Shown here in pieces: positions 10,576 to 23,855 of a stretch of DNA of 64,000 bases (within the stretch, counting starts at the first letter, position 1; each line of letters starts with the position of its first letter). Both the position numbers and the translations under genes were made by a program. The notes under the pieces were generated by a model. The model was not told the origin of the DNA and ran no database searches. It worked only from the letters and a program-made list of their open reading frames with translations. The stretch is taken from assembly GCA_947561395.2 (NCBI GenBank), contig OX387192.1, positions 10,638,221-10,702,220 of the forward strand, given 5' to 3'. The stretch is from Buxus sempervirens (taxonomy: Eukaryota > Streptophyta > Magnoliopsida > Buxales > Buxaceae).

Positions 10576-12360
10576 GGAGGTGTGGAAGTCGCTCTGGTGT
10601 GTTGATTAACCAATTTAAACAACTACATGACATTGACCAAATGTTGGGTTTTATTTTATTTAGCACGAGATATATTATTAGATTGCTGAAGAAGTTTGGT
10701 TTTCTCGAGACGTGGTTATAATGATATTGGTCCTTTTGCGATTATTCGGATTTGTTGACAACCGTATTCAGATGTTAAATACATATTGAATTTTCATTAG
10801 CTATACCATTGTATCTAATGAATTACTTGGAGTTTAGTTGGATTTATCGAGTTATTGCCATCGTTACTCGTGAAATTATTCGATCCATATTTTTACAACT
10901 AGTAAATTGTATTTGTGTATGCATGTGCTGCTCGCTGAGATATCCATATCTCGTTCCTTTGCTTTTGTTTGTTTTTCAGATATGCCTGGAGATCCCGATA
11001 CTTGCAGGTAGTTTAATTGGTCATGTGAGTTATTACTTTGGGGTTATATTAGCATACTCTGTTTTACAGTTATTGTTATATTCATGTTTTTCTTTCACTC
11101 TGATAGTGCGGTCCTGTATTACATAATAACCTCTGGTGACGAGTTATGGGATTTTCTACATGACTCGGATCCGGGGCGTTACAGCTAACCTCCTGTAAGT
11201 CGGCCCCACTCAGCGCCCCTCAGCCATCTGATTTTTTTAACCACGGCTGAGTACCTCTGACCTCATGTCAGTCAGCCGTACTCAGCGCCCAGGTCTTTGT
11301 TCTTCCGAAACCCAAATAAAACATTGCTAATTCCATTCTAATGAGGACTAATCTAAAATTAAAGCTGCACAACAATTTAATCATGCTCATAATACTTCTA
11401 ACGACCATCTACAATAGATTTGGGTTTAATTCCCTCAAAAACATGCTTCGATTCAAGGATAATTCGTGAAAATAACCACAGTCGATTACACAAATTTATA
11501 GTAAAGAAACTCTTTCCAAAACATGCATTCGATTGCAAATCCAAGGTAAAAACCAGTGCTACTTACCTGATGATCAGATCTTCTCTTCACTCAAGCTTGA
11601 ATTTCTCTAATTACAGTCGAACAAAATATCAAATCCAAGAGCCGATTGATCTCTACACTCCGAAGTTCACGGCTGCACTTCGATCAACAACTAATCCATT
11701 CAACTTAAATAGATCTGATTAGATCTAACTGAATTCTTCTTCTTCTCTCTAATCTTTAATCAAAATCCAGGTTATAACCACACTTACCAGTTCTCGGATA
11801 TTTGCAGACAAATTGACTGAGATCTTCTCAGAACTCAGATGCTGAATTCTCCCATAGATCTTTTGCAACCTCAAATTTAAACTCCACCATTCTCGAATCC
11901 TCTAGCTCCTCTCCTCAATGATTTGGCTCCCTTTGATAACACCTCTTCTTCAAACTTTCAATCGGCCAAACAATTCTCCGACCAACATAGACCTATTTAT
12001 AGGCCGATAATTGGCGCTCAATCTAATTAGCTACTTCATGATTTGCTGGTTGCTCATATACCGAAATTTTCTACATGATCAACCCCTTATCCCTCTGATT
12101 AAATACTTTCCCCACCACCAATTGAATAGCCTAGCACCAACATCCACTTACATTAAATAAAATCATACTATTTTTATTTATTCAAATCGATCTTAGAATA
12201 GTTCCCTTACCTTAATTTACATCTCTCCTTACTTAAATTCCAGAAATTCCAAAAAGCACCCTTGCTCCTCAGTTACCTGGAAATTCCACCAATAACATTA
12301 ATCCAAATTTATTAAATAATTCTTTTATTTATTTATTTTGTGAAAATTCAGGATCTTACA

Positions 12361-12748
12361 TCTATATAACAGCATTTATGTGCCAGAATATGATCTCCTA
12401 CAACATCTTAGCAAGGTCTCAGCACAGATCTCTATCATGTGTCTGCTCATGGACTCGAACGGGCACAGAGAAGCATTGATAAAAGTTCTCGAAGATGCCG
12501 GTGTACCAAAAAGCACCAATCCTGAACAACTAGGAACCATTGTCTCTTTGATAATGGCACCTAACATCTCATTTTCATCTGAGTATCTGCTGCCAAAAGG
12601 GTGTGACCACTAAGCTACTATATATAACTGTCAAGTGTCCTGACATGATAGTGAAAAGAGCCATGATTGATAATGGTTCAGTGTTGAACGTTTGCCCAAT
12701 GAGGACATTTCATAGTCTACAGCTCAATGCATCACTCATTAAGCCAAG
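12361..12748 (+). pseudogene. Tat-like Ty3/gypsy gag-protease fragment, right part
   Basis: The translation VPEYDLLQHLSKV...ISIMCLLMDSNGHREAL, then a protease-like AMIDNGSVLNVCP block (DNG in place of the common DSG or DTG), is the linker plus aspartic protease of plant Tat/Athila-type gypsy polyproteins. The protease would cut Gag-Pol. A frame change near 12603-12613 breaks it and the fragment stops at 12748 where LTR-B1 begins. With 955-1057 it is the oldest visible layer of the left third of the window. Confidence 0.65.
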
Positions 12749-13591
12749 TGTCAGCACCCTATTTTTGCACCCCTCAAAGAAACCAAAAACTGAAACCCTA
12801 AAAATGGTCTAAACCCTAAGGAGCAAGAAATGTCTTTTTGCTTGAACTAGAATTAGATACCATGCCCTATTGCAATGGATAGGAAATCCTAATATGGTTC
12901 CAATGCAATTGAGTTTGCACAAATCGGAGTCCGGATGAAAGAGATATGGTCAAAACACTCTCAAGGGCAAAATGGTAACTAAATGCAAAAAGACTAGCCA
13001 CATGGCAAGTGTACATATGTCAATTGATAAAGCAAAAGAGGACAAAATATGGAAAATACAAGAAGAAGAGAAAATATCTTAATAATATTTTAATTAAGAT
13101 AATTGAATTAAATGAAAGGAAAATCAAAAGAAATTCAAAAATGGCATAATTGCACCTTGGGTTGGGTATGGAAATCGAGGTCAAACCAAAGGACCATCCT
13201 CTTTCTAAACCTTAGCCCATATGATAGAGCTTGCAAAATGAAAACCAATGGTAGAAACCGTGCCCAAATTGGATGAGAAACAATCAAGATATGAGGAGCA
13301 CTCATAGCTTAAGGGCATTATTGGTATTTAGCAATACCACATGGGATGCCATGCATGCACAAGGAGTGATCCACACGAGATGCCACATGGGCAAGGAGTG
13401 CTCCACTTGGCAATCTTGTTACACATAAGGAGAACAAACCTTGCATGGCTTTGGTCAAAGTTGGTTGAATGCCCAAGTTCCCATGAAATCACTTGGCACA
13501 AGAGACTACATATTCTCTCATGGGGACTCATGAGAAGACATGGGAAAGGGAGGCTTGACTTGAGGCTCATGGGGAAGGTGAGACTTCACAT

Positions 13592-16500
13592 TGTAACACG
13601 CCAAATCCGGGTTACGTAAGGAAACCATAACACATCTCCGAAGAGTTAGCTTATCACACAGGATCGCTATATTATAGTGAAGAAAAACATGAAATAAACA
13701 ATAAAGATATAATCAGAGTCAATTATAATCCCCAACTCACCTGAACCAAGCATATACCAGCCAGTATCGTCCTTTCCGAGATCTAAAAACAAAACAGTGT
13801 GAGATACGAATACCTCAGCAAGTATCACATGCATGCTCAAATACAATTTATTTAATTACTAAAACATGGACGATCAAAAATATATAATATGGCGAATAAT
13901 CACGGTTAATCCGATTAATTTGGCAAACAATAACAAACCACATAGTACGATGGGACTCGTGAAATTTGACCACTTTGTAAGGTTAAGTCCTAGCTCCAAA
14001 CAGTCCTAGTCCAAAATCATCTACCAAATCTAATACCTCTGCGAACTCTGATTCCAATCTCGTCGTCTCTCAGTGGAACCACAAGACCTCACCCTCTCTA
14101 GGGTGGAAAGGGAATGCAATCCAGTCTGAGAACCACTGTCAAATCTGATGCCAAAATAGACCTCACATCCTTTGGGGTGGAAAGGGAGCTACTACAGCAC
14201 TTCTCTCATGGAAGGCCTCTTTATATGGAGGAAAGGCACTAGGGTGATTTTGTTTGCAGCACTTCCCTCATGGAAGACCTCTCCATATAAAGGAAATGCA
14301 TGAAGGAAGCTAGACTTTAACCAAACAAAATAGACAGACTTCACTTACTAGTTAAATTATGGATCCATAATGAGCCAAGCCCTAAATAGCTTTAAATTTA
14401 TCCAACCAGTGAAACATAAACTTCGATTAAGTCAAAAAGTATTCCGACATATAAAACAAAATATAACCGAGTGCAATCAACATAACATGGGCCACTCAGG
14501 ACCAAATCTACTCCCTCATGGAGTTTCAAAAAAAAATACCTTCTCAAGTAAATCCCAAGAATAAATCCAAGTGCCTTAACAATTTAAACACGAAGTCCCT
14601 TTTATCCAGAGCTAACCAAATTTGCTAAAAACTGAACTCAAGTCAAATCAAAATAATGCTCAAAGTATATAAAGTCATTTATAGATAACCATATCAAATT
14701 CGGTTTCAAATAATCACTAAAGCCATCCCACAGAAATTTGCAGCAATAGGTACCTGCAGTGAAAATACTCTACACTTAAACCAAAAATGAAATCCCATAA
14801 TCCTTCGAAGAAAACATTATCAATCACTATTCAGATTACAACATAAAATAGAAATTTCAGTAATAGTAAAATCAGATAAAAAATTCTCTGATTAACACAA
14901 CTCCTTAGAGCTGGAAAATCAGATTTTTCTAAACTTCTACTAATTGTTCCCAATAACCATTTATCCTTATTCTTTAATGTCAACCTAATTCTTGCAGGGT
15001 GCTACAGCTCTTGACCTTTAATTTATACTTTGGATAATTCAGGTCATGCCATAATTTCAGCTATTTCAATGGACTTAAATAAGTACAAATGTTTCCCCAA
15101 AGACCATTCATCTTAGTTTACAAATTCAGGTTTTTGCTAATTCTTTTACTAATTCAGTCTTAGAGCAAATATGCCATATTCCCTATTGACAATGCTAAAT
15201 TCTATAGTTTACTAATAGTGCTGAACTTCCAGGTATATCTTGAAAAATTCAGGTGAAGTAATAACTTAGATTTGTCACCAAAATAGGTTCAAAGGAGACC
15301 CAAGCACTTGCTACAGAAAACCATATTATGTAAAATACATTTAATATTATGTCTCCCAATAAATTTCTAATCCATATTAGTAATTTGACTTCCATAAGTT
15401 TCTAATAGCTTTAGATATTAAATAGAACTTAGATAAACCTATTTGTACAGGTTTTAGAAACTAAAATTATATTTATAAACAAATATAAAATTAGCTACAC
15501 TACACTCTTAGAATTGAGCTGGGCGCCAAACTCACCAAGTCAGCAGGGGTTGGCACCCTTTAGCCTTCCTTATGTTTTGTGAACCAGCGTTGACCTCAAA
15601 GAGGTCAGCAGCACTTGGCGCACCTTGGCGCCCATGATTTCTAACACCAAAATTAGCCGCAGCTTTTCCATATCTCCAGTTTTTAATCTCTAAACCAATT
15701 CCATTCATCTTATGCACTTTTAAAGCATTGCAACCTATCTCTTCCACACCATTTTACACTCTTGACATTAATCAAATTGAGATCAACAAGAATTACCAAT
15801 CTAACGCACCATTCATGAACAAAAATTAGAAAATGTTGATTTCTTCCAATATAATCCAAAGATACACCAAAACAGGCGATTATGAATTCTTGAAAGGTGC
15901 TACTTGCCTGATCTTGATGATGATTCAACCTCCACAGAAAACACTAGCTGATCTGAAATTTCAGCAACTAAAAAATCCTCCGACGATCGGAAATTCTGAT
16001 TTGAGACTGGAAATTTGGACAAAAATTGATCTAAGAATCAGCCGCACTTCCTCCTGCGCGCCGAGTTGTCTTTACTCTTTCAAATGTTCAAATCAAATTT
16101 GTTCAATCTCACCTCTGATGATCCAACTCACTCTTCTCAACTCCCAGATCTAGACTTTTGTTGCTCTGAAAATCTCCAGCGATTGAACAATCGAAACTGA
16201 TCACGCGCGGGAGAAGAGCCAATTTATACTTGCCCTCACAACTCTTCAACTCCTTCATAATCCGTTGTAGCGCCCGCCCACCGAACTCTCTACACCAATG
16301 CCCAATTAACCCCTGATTAGCCGGTTCATCATCCTACCCTGATACAATACCATTTAATTTCATCTAATAAAATTTCTGAATAATATTTATTGATCAATTA
16401 TAATATAACCTCACTTACCCCTCACTTATATAATTCCCAAATTGCCCTTGCGACGATCAACAAATCCCCTGCACTAGCACACTTAATTTTGCTTTGAACC

Positions 16501-16713
16501 CATGCCTACCACATCATCAATCCATCCTAAACCAACTAAATAAAAATTTAAATAATGCTTCTTATCTTTATAATTAAAGTTTTCCACCCGGATTCACCCG
16601 AGAACTCCGGTTTAACCACTTAATCTCCTTTTTTTCTGAACTTTCATTACTTAAATAAATTAATAGTCCCAAAATCAAAATTTTAATTATTATTAAAAAT
16701 TCGAGATTTTACA
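13592..16713 (-). mobile_element. Solo LTR-A4 (reverse) in LTR-B1
   Basis: On the minus strand it begins TGTAAAATCTCG and ends with GGCGTGTTACA. It is 3122 bp long with a perfect TSD, CACAT (13587-13591 and 16714-16718). Sense-strand parts: TATAAATT at 16221-16228, a GC donor ATCAG|GCAAGTAGCACC at 15907, a GC-rich GGCGCC block at 15515-15640, a TTCG hairpin near 13805, and the acceptor GTTTTTAG at 13783, giving a predicted 2125-nt intron. Confidence 0.93.
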
Positions 16714-17327
16714 CACATGGGGATTCATGAAGGGTGCTGGAAAGGAGGGTCTTTTGTGTTGGAAATGTGAGGCTTCATTGGGGACTTGGAGAGAAGTAAA
16801 GAGAGTTGGTTAGTTCTCTTGACTAGCAAGAAAAGAAGGGGAAGAGAAATCAAGGAAAAAATGGGGAGGACATCCATGGCTGGAGAGAAAAAAAGGCTCC
16901 CATTCTCTTTTCCAATCTAGAGCAACCAACAAGCTTCTTCCAAGCTTTCTAAGTCCTCTAACCACCTAAAACCCAGTCCAAACCCCATCCAATTCTAACC
17001 AAACCCCTCCAAAGCTTCATCTTCACCCTAGCTAGGAGAACACTAAACCACCACTTGGAAGAAGAAGAAAGGTACTCTCCAGCAACTGTTCCAGGCCTTC
17101 AGAGAGCTTCCCACATCTTCAAAGGTGCTCATTCCACTAGGTAACTCTTCCTTTTTATACCATTGTAACATGCATACCATCTTGCTTCAATAAGAAATCA
17201 TGTTGTAAGAGAATATACATTGTTCTTCTCTCTACCATTCTTCTCTCCTTTTCTTTTACTATTTTGGTGATCACATCCTCCTAATAGAAGCACCATGTGA
17301 GGTAAGTAGTGGTGGTGGTGGCCATAC

Positions 17328-19373
17328 TGTCAGCATCCCATTTTTGCACCATAAAATTGTCCAAGAATCATATCTTAAATCGGCATATATGTGGGCACGT
17401 AAATCGAGGTTTTTATAATAGACCCATTTTTTTTAAATAACAAGCCCATAATAAAGAGAATTCTTAGCCGATTCCGATGCACCAAACCGTGCTCAAATCG
17501 GATCTCAAACGGCTAAGTTATGAATAAAAGAAATAAAGGGTAGTTTGGGGATTTTTACAAAACCGAAATTGGATGCCACATGGCAGCCACGTGTACACCA
17601 TGGTGGCTGCCATGTAACCAATGACAAATTAAAATTTTGTGGGGTTGTTTTAGTAAATAAGTAAGTTTCCTAATGGGGTTTCTTATGCAAATAAATAACA
17701 AAGTTAATAAAAGTTTAAGATTAAAAAAATAATAATAATAAAAATAAACAAAGAGAAATGAGTTGGACTAATTGGTCCAACTCATAGTCTCTTGAGATAT
17801 TGAGACAAAGCTTAAAAAAATATATAAGCCTAATAAAATGTGGGACAAAATAGACTTTGACCAACCTAATTGAATAAGGGTGTTTAAGAGAGGAAGAGAA
17901 AGAGTTAAGGGTTTAAAGAGAGGAAGAGGAAGGGTTAGTTGTTTAAGAGAGGAAGAGGAGAAGTTAAGGAAATGAGAGGTTTAGGAGAGGAAGATGAAAG
18001 GTTAGGGGTTAAGAAGTTGAAGGGGTGGGAACTCTCTATAAAAGGGCTTGAAGTTGGGAGCAAAAAGGAGGGGAGAAAAAGTAAGAGAGTTCTTTGAAAA
18101 AAAAAAGAGAGCAAGTAAGAGAGTTCTTTGAAAGAAAAAACAGCAAATAGGAAGAAGTGGAGAAAAGAAGAGGGACGTTTACTAGCAAGGAGGGAGAAAG
18201 GAAAACTGCTGTTCACGACACACCAAGGTTCCAAGACCTGATTTGAAGTGTCAATCCATAACAGGTGAGTCATTTGTTTAATACATTGTATGAGACCTCT
18301 CTTTCATTACAATTTTTGAGATAAGATTATATGATTGGTGAGAGACATGTATATATGTTTGATGGCTTTTGGGTAATTTTATCATGTAAAAAGAAAGACA
18401 AAGATGTAAAATTCTGAGTTTTTCTGCATTAGGTTTGCACCTGTTTTCCAGATAAATCAATTTTTTTCACCTAGTTCTAGTTTGATTCAAGTCTAGAGTC
18501 CTCATGAGATTTGCGGTATTTTTATTTAGTTTAATCTAAAAATATGCTCGAGACCCTACACTATGAGTAGGTATTTTATTTTAAATTTTCTTGGGTTCAG
18601 ATTTTCAATTGGAAATGTCTAACAGTAAATTTTGGAGCTTCATATCTCTTAAATGAAAATGAATTTTTGAAAACTGCTATAGGTTATTTTAGTGCTTAAA
18701 GTCATGATTCTAAGGAATCAAATTTGACACAATTTGGTTAATAATTGAGGGAGATATGAATCTTTGAATGTGGATAGCGCAATAATTCAGGTTGTTTCAT
18801 TTTTTTTGTTTCCTTTGTAAATTAGTAATTAGGCCATGGTTAAAAGTAGTTCAGGTGGTCTCATTTTCTTGCCTTGTAAATTAGTAATTAGTTAATCTTG
18901 CATGATAAAAACAATAGAAAACTAAACAAAACAAAAATAATAAATAATAAAAAAGGAAAAAGCAAATGAAACAAGCATTGAAGCAATGATTATTTCTTGT
19001 GGTTGAAAATTGTTTTAACATGGTTTCGTTTTGTTCATATTGCTTGACTTTCGATGAAATTTTGTGGAGGCCTTGTACACATAGATTAATATTTGTTGTA
19101 CACTTAAAATGATAAAAAAAATTAGAAAAGAAATAAAAAAATAAAAAAAAATAAATAAGAAAGCCCATTAAATATCCAACTAATTTAAGGGAACCCATTT
19201 CGGTGGGGCAACCCAGGGTGTTCAAGGACTTCCCTGGGTTGTAATCGGGTCACTTATCCGGAATCACTGGTGCAGACCAAAAATCAACAAGGTGTCTACC
19301 TGTACCATTTCAGGTAGTGGCGACTCCATAAAAGATTGTAACACACTTTTTCCGTGCGCCCAAGGTGCGCACC
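17328..19373 (+). mobile_element. Solo LTR-B2 in LTR-B1
   Basis: It starts TGTCAGCATCCCATTTTTGC and ends AAGGTGCGCACC (last base C where A is expected). It is 2046 bp with a perfect TSD, CATAC (17323-17327 and 19374-19378). A TATAAAAGG box is at 18037. The terminal part has the hairpin CTACCTG/CAGGTAG (19296-19317) followed by TGGCGACTCC. Confidence 0.92.
17880..18010. repeat. Purine-rich minisatellite of LTR-B2
   Basis: About four degenerate units of roughly 30 bp carry AAGAGAGGAAGAG. A matching array of different copy number is in LTR-B3 at about 52975-53140. It lies just upstream of the LTR TATA box. Confidence 0.75.
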
Positions 19374-21470
19374 CATACAAAGGGAGGATGAGAGTTCATG
19401 CTGAGGCCCTTTAAGTATCTTGGTGCATTTTCAGTTCTACTTCAAGTAAAGTAGTAGTTTCTTCTTCTTCCTCCTTTATCCAGATAAATGTAACCCTTTA
19501 AAACCCCATTTCCCTTTCTTTTATTTGCTCCATTTGCTTATTTGAATGAATAGTTTTAGTATGTTACCTTTCATAAGGATGATAGCATTGTTGTATTATC
19601 CTTAGCATGCATACAAGAGGCATTGCTCACACACAAGCATCTTGATTTGAAAGCATGAGTAGTTCTTTGCTTTAGGCTTTGTTATTGTCTCTTATACACA
19701 TATCCTGTGACACATACACCACACTGAAGCTTAGCATGGTCTTGGAGTCTTGTTTTATCTCTTGTCTTCATGAATGCTTAGATTGCTTTTGAGGGCATGT
19801 TTGTGTTGTGGCCGATTAGACCATGACATAGGCCTTCTAGGCCACCTTTCTCTTCTTCCCTTTGGAGAGGAAGGGATGTCATTTTGCACACGGTAGGGTG
19901 TAAAACCCCAGATTCTGATTCGCAAAAATTGAAAATTTATTTAATATTATTAATAAGTATTATTGGTGGATATTTCAGGAAATGAAGAGCAAGGGTATTT
20001 TGGGAATTTCAGAGGTTATTTGAAGAGAGGTAGTATTTATGGTAAGTGGTGGTTATATTTAGTCTGAATATTTAATAAATATTATAACCAAATTAGATAA
20101 ATTTATTTAAAGTGTTAGTGTAAATAGTTGGTGGAGTAGCAAACACTTGATGGATTAAAAATAATTAAAGAGGTTGATCATGTAGGAAGCTAGGTGGGCG
20201 AGCATGCAGCGGATCATGAGGTTAAGTGGTTTGGTGGCAGCGACCAAATTATAAATAGGTCGCTGTTCACTCGAGCAAAGTTTGGTCAAATTGGTGCTGG
20301 AGAATTTTAGGAGAGCAGTGAGTTGAACCAGATTGTCTGAAGAGAGGAGAAGGAGAATTCTCCAATTTGCTGATTCTAAATTGAAGTTGCAGAAGTTCTG
20401 ATCGGAGGTAAATCTAGAAATTGTAGAGAATTAACAATTGTGTTGCTGTGAGATTTCATCCAGATCATTTGCAGTCAGGTAAGGTGTTCAGATTGTGAAT
20501 TGAGAGTTAATTTCAATCAGAATGGATAGGGAAGAATACTATAGTTCAGATCTATTGATTAAACAATTGTTTATATAAATTTCAGGAGGTTGCAGGGAGA
20601 ATTGGCCATAGGAGTTGATCTGCATTTGGTAGCTCTTTGTGGTTGGATCTGAATTTGATCAGGTAAGTAGCACCATTGTTTTACCAAATGGCAAAGGAAT
20701 TTTCGTTTGATCGATGCATTTATTGTTTGGAAGAGAAAGATGATCAACCGTATGTCTATACATGAGAATTTCTGTGATTTCTGAAACTGGTGCGCTTAAA
20801 TTAAATCCAATCGTGTTTGTTAATTTTCTTAGATGATTAGAGAAGTGAATCTAAGGGTTGTGAGTGGGTAATTTTAGGTCAAAGGGTTTGAATCGGAAGT
20901 TACAGAGATCCGATAATTGCCGGAATGTGGAAGTAATGGGTCGCCTAGATAGTCGCGTAGGCGGCTGTGAAAATTTGTTGAGGTCTCCCAGGTGACCAAG
21001 GTAGGTTGCCTAGGCGACCAACTAATTTATCAAGGTCACCCAGGCGACCAGGGTAGGTCGCCTAGGCAACCTCCTTCTTGCATTATAGTATAGTGCAGCT
21101 ATTAATTTTAGAGCGGTTTTTTGTGGGTTTACCTCCTAATGACATGCGATCTAGAGTTAAATAAAGGTTTAAATTATTCTGTATTGGTTTCTAGTAGAAG
21201 ATTGCATACAAAATAAATATAATTGTAGACATTAAGCATTGTGGGATAGAGATGAGTTGATGAATTCAGCAATCTAGGAGTTAGGTTTTCAAAATTGTGC
21301 CTACACGTAAATTTCTACGTTGGTTTTGGTTTCTGTATAATATGTTTAATCTCTGACACTGCAGTTTTGAATATTATTTTTGATTTAGCCAGAATTTTCT
21401 CATTTTAGTAAATTGGGCCAAATTTGAATAACATGTGATTTCATGGATGGGTTGAATTGTACATTATTCT

Positions 21471-22690
21471 TGTAAGTGTGAAAACTCACACTCCTTATAT
21501 GGAAAATGTTTGACAAATTATATCCTCTAATAATCTTCAAGATGTGCAGAATCAAAATATAAATTCTATGAATTTTGTAAAGAGGAAAGTGAGGCTGCCA
21601 CACAGCTACCACGCCGCTGGTAGCTCAAGGAAATGTAAAGATTTCTAAAGAAAGAACATTTCGTAAAGGCACCTGCAAGGAACAACGCCGCTGCCACTCC
21701 GCTGGCAGCACATAAGTGATATAGCACTTTGAAAGTAAAGCACGCGTACCAGCTTCGTAAGGCGACGCTGACACGCCGCTGGTAGCTCAGAGCAAGATTG
21801 AAGATCTACAAATCAGCTGTGCACATGCCGCGTTCCCTCCCGCTAGCAGCTCGCTGACAGCCCGCTCTTAACTGAGTCTATTTGGATGTGAGCGGGATTG
21901 AGTTCGCTTCCAGCCGTCTACCCCGATCGCACCACGACGCCACCAGCGCTCGACGCGATCTGAGATTTCTTCTTTAAATAGACGAGCTGTATTCTTTTTG
22001 AATGGACTTTTTCTTTTGATTAATCTGTTTTGGATCTTGAGGTGTTCGAGATTCATTCAATTGATCTTTAGAGAGTCGGTGATCGAGTGGGGAAGATCTG
22101 GGAGAGATCACCTGGAATTGAAGATTGAGGATTCTTCTTCGGTTCAGAACTTCACTTGATCGTGAGATCTCCTGGATTGGTGATCGACCTTATTTGATGC
22201 ATAGGTGGATTCCTATTGCATTGGATCATCTCAGTGGACTCTAAGGTGATTGTCACAATCTGGATTGATCGTGAATTGCAGCTTGTGGATTCAAGCTGTG
22301 TTGCAATTCGTGGATTCGAACTGTGGATCTGGATTGATCGTCTCTTGCAGCTTGTGGATTCAAGCTGTGTTGCAGTTCGTGGATTCGAGCTGTGGATCTG
22401 GATAGATCGTGATTTGCAGCCTGTGGATTCAGGTTGTGCTACAGTTCGTGGATTTGAGCTGTGGATTTCTGTTGAGTGAGTTCAATTGTAAAGGTTAAGT
22501 GTGTTTCCCTTTGTAATTGACTTTCATTCAATAGTGGAGTTTCTAAGGGTTAGTCGCCTCATATAGACTCGAGGTTTTTCCTGGATCTGGATTCAGGTTT
22601 CCTCGTATAATCTCTGTGTGTTGTTTCCGCATTGTTAAGTTTTTAATTGTTGTAGATCGTAGACCTTTAGAGTAGTCCTCTACTCTTTCA
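21471..22690 (+). repeat. 5' LTR of copia element
   Basis: Starts TGTAAGTGTGAAAACTC and ends CTACTCTTTCA. It contains several GCCGCTGGTAGC or GCTGGCAGC palindromic motifs (about 21600-21865) and, near its end, three degenerate copies of a roughly 65-bp unit with GTGGATTC and TGGATTGATCGT (22255-22470), which gives an incidental 87-codon frame. Confidence 0.95.
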
Positions 22691-22692
22691 AT

Positions 22693-22705
22693 TGGTATCA
22701 GAGCC
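22693..22705 (+). other. Primer-binding site, tRNA-Met type
   Basis: TGGTATCAGAGCC, 2 nt after the 5' LTR. It is the standard complement of the 3' end of plant initiator tRNA-Met used by copia elements to start reverse transcription. Confidence 0.97.
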
Positions 22706-22750
22706 TATTCACTTTGAATTGCTATACAAAGTGTAATCTAGATCTATAGC

Positions 22751-23855
22751 ATGGACTTTGGAAAAGAAGGAGGATATGCCTCTAGACCTCCATTATTTGA
22801 AGGTAACAATTATTCTTATTGGAAAGCAAGAATGAGAGCTTACTTGAAATCTATCGATGAGCGTGTCTGGCTCTCAGTTTGTAATGGTTATCATCCACCT
22901 GAAATCACAACAGAAGGAGGTGTTGTGATACCTAAACCTCATGATCAGTGGAGTAAAGCTGAATCTGATTTATGTGGATGGAACAACAAGGCAATGAATG
23001 CCTTATTTTGTGCTGTAAGTGTTGAGGAATTCAGGAGAATTTCCTCATGTGAAGTCGGTAAGGAAGCTTGGGACATTCTTGAGGTCACTCATGAAGGAAC
23101 CTCAGCTGTCTAGACTTCAAAGACTGACAACATCTTTTGAAACTCTATACATGAAAGATGATGAGTCTTTTGATGAATTTTATGCTAGACTGTCAAATAT
23201 TGTTAATTCGAGTTTTAACCTTGGAGAAAAGATCTCTACATCTAAGGTTGTTAGAAAAATCTTGAGATCTTTGCCTGAAAAATTCAGACCAAAAGTTACT
23301 GCCATTCAAGAGGCAAAAGATGTGGATACCATGAGAATTGAAGATCTGGTAGGATCTTTACAGACTTATGAGCTAGATCTGAATATTCCTAAAAGGAGTA
23401 AAGGAATAGCTTTAAAATCTGTAAATAATGAAGAATCAGATAATTCTGAAGTAGATATGGATGAATTAGTTCTCTTAGCTAAAAAGTTCAAGAGAATGTT
23501 TAAAAAGAAACAATCTAATCCTTTATCATCCATGGACAGATCTAATAGGAAATCTGATAAGAAAATTTCTGATCTAAGAAAGGAGAAGAAATTTTCTCAG
23601 AATGATGAAGTTCAATGTTATAAATGTAGAGGATTTGGACATGTTGCTTCTGATTGTCCCTCAAAGGATAAAAAGAAAAAGACAAATTATCAGGTTACTT
23701 GGGATGATAGTAATACTGATAATTCTTCACAATCAAATGAGGATATTTCTGCTAATTTTACTGCTTTCAATTCCTTTTACTCATCTTCTTCTGGTAGTTC
23801 AATCTCTGGCATTGCAGGAGATAATAAAGAGACTATATCAGATGATGAAGAATAA
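22751..23855 (+). pseudogene. gag: Copia gag (frameshifted)
   Basis: Begins MDFGKEGGYASRPPLF with the FxGxNYxxWKxRMRAYL block typical of plant copia Gag (UBN2/DUF4219 type). The frame is lost near 23110 and continues in the frame of 23019-23855. That part has a Lys-rich region and a zinc knuckle CYKCRGFGHVASDC (CX2CX4HX4C, around 23617) for RNA packaging. A TAA at 23853-23855 interrupts what is otherwise an open frame into the next segment. Gag would form the cytoplasmic particle. The start at 22751 is the first ATG after the primer site and matches the family. Confidence 0.9.

Larger units (their letters stand above)
3419..11183 (+). mobile_element. Solo LTR-A2, nested in LTR-A1
   Basis: It starts TGTAAAACCCCAG and ends GGATCCGGGGCGTTACA. 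The flanks GCTGA (3414-3418) and GCTAA (11184-11188) are a TSD with one change. It carries a TATA box (TATAAATAG, 3702-3710), a donor TTCG|GTGAGTAGCATC at 3879, the LTR-A3 insertion at 3891, the 827-bp triplication, a stem-loop array at 10430-10575 and an acceptor TTTTTCAG ending at 10979. Net length without nested LTR and extra repeat copies is about 2.3 kb. Confidence 0.85.
1058..12360 (-). mobile_element. Solo LTR-A1 (reverse), host of nested LTRs
   Basis: On the minus strand it begins TGTAAGATCCTGAATTTT (at 12360) and ends CAGGGCATTACA (at 1058), the ends of family A. No internal coding region accompanies it, so it is a solo LTR. Net length without the nested 3419-11183 insertion is about 3.5 kb. 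The flanks are CTATC (left) and TCTAT (right), a shifted near-match rather than a clean TSD. Sense-strand parts seen: TATA box at 11992-12001, donor TCAG|GTAAGTAGCACT at 11566, GC-rich block at 11190-11300, duplicated stem-loop arrays at 1655-2010 and acceptor TTTTAG at 1283. Confidence 0.75.
12749..19898 (+). mobile_element. LTR-B1, interrupted and 3'-truncated
   Basis: It starts TGTCAGCACCCTATTTTTGC inside the Tat-like protease fragment and resembles LTR-B4 (35891) through its first part, including the short exon-like region before GGTAATG or GGTAACTC. It is interrupted by LTR-A4 (13592-16713) and LTR-B2 (17328-19373). Its sequence resumes at 19379 and is then replaced by LTR-A5 at 19899. 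The GCGCACA end was not found, so the right boundary is the start of the next element, not a true end. Confidence 0.6.

Noticed and set aside
22216..22479. 87-codon frame in the copia LTR
   Set aside because: Arises from a threefold degenerate repeat in the LTR and is damaged in the 3' LTR.
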